A stretch of 6,126 nt of DNA from Firmicutes bacterium UBA1065 (GTDB taxonomy: Bacteria > Bacillota > Clostridia > Tissierellales > Sedimentibacteraceae), in the NCBI GenBank assembly GCA_002316225.1, contig DCDC01000170.1, positions 1 through 6,126 of the forward strand, given 5' to 3'. Below, one piece after another: positions 5,990 to 6,126 of this stretch. Each line of letters opens with the position of its first letter. Positions within the stretch are counted from its first letter, which is position 1. The notes under the pieces are model-generated. The model saw only the letters and a program-made list of their open reading frames with translations, made no database searches and was not told the DNA's origin. Both the position numbers and the translations under genes were made by a program.

Positions 5990-6126
5990 AAACCTCAATC
6001 CCCAAGCAGTGGGCTATCCCCGGTATGCTTTCCCCCTGGAGATTTGCAGTAGGTGAATGAAGAGCTCCCGTGGCCGCAAACAGGAGATTCTTTATTTCTT
6101 GATTCAACAATTTTTTATATAAAAAG
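5988..6126 (-). CDS. spoVAD: Stage V sporulation protein AD, C-terminal fragment (cut by window edge)
   Basis: An open frame enters from the right edge (first full codon at 6125) and runs 45 codons to TAG at 5990-5988. Its end carries NLLFAATGALHSPT, then QGESIPGIAHCLGIEV, which matches the C-terminus of SpoVAD (a thiolase-fold protein with a conserved TGAL-SP and QGE-IP-IAH ending, as I recall from B. subtilis). Family knowledge: SpoVAD binds dipicolinic acid on the outer face of the inner spore membrane and is needed for its uptake. The gene lies directly before spoVAE with an 8-base gap, the standard spoVAC-AD-AE order. The rest of the gene is outside the window; it is partial because of the cut, not broken. 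Confidence 0.9.
   Translation of the reverse strand, partial: FLYKKLLNQEIKNLLFAATGALHSPTANLQGESIPGIAHCLGIEV

Noticed and set aside
1..6126. A novel defence, mobile or biosynthetic system
   Set aside because: Every gene belongs to a known core family; there is no CRISPR array, tRNA or rRNA gene, integrase, toxin-antitoxin pair or unexplained gene cluster.

Overview
The window suggests an AT-rich, low-GC, endospore-forming member of the Firmicutes, most likely an anaerobe of the Clostridia/Tissierellia type. The reasons are the SpoVA spore-membrane proteins at the right edge, strong GGAGG-type ribosome binding sites, sigma-A-like promoters of Gram-positive form, and a class A penicillin-binding protein with a lysine/asparagine-rich cytoplasmic head and a clostridial-style cysteine-containing tail. 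The organism is inferred from gene content only.

Layout. (1) Minus strand, 17-1916: a two-gene operon, hflX then yigZ. The yigZ start overlaps the hflX stop by 8 bases. HflX is a ribosome-splitting GTPase; YigZ belongs to the IMPACT/YIH1 family, whose eukaryotic members act in translational stress control. (2) 1917-2180: a divergent intergenic region with a sigma-A-like promoter for each side and an AT-rich 16-base inverted repeat between them. (3) Plus strand, 2181-5444: one very long class A penicillin-binding protein (1087 aa) with intact glycosyltransferase and transpeptidase motifs, a large insertion in the inter-domain linker and a long extracellular C-terminal extension. (4) 5445-5622: a convergent intergenic region with a short REP/MITE-like palindromic element in an unusual partly duplicated arrangement, followed by a perfect 14-bp hairpin that can end transcription from both sides. 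(5) Minus strand, 5623-6126: spoVAE complete and the last 45 codons of spoVAD, the 3' end of a spoVA operon.

Function. The three units are separate: a translation/ribosome-stress operon, a housekeeping cell-wall polymerase, and a forespore-specific operon for dipicolinic acid transport. All genes have intact key motifs and none is broken. I see no phage, CRISPR, toxin, defence or other unrecognised system. The items most worth a second look are the repeat element at 5460-5546 and the unusual architecture of the penicillin-binding protein.
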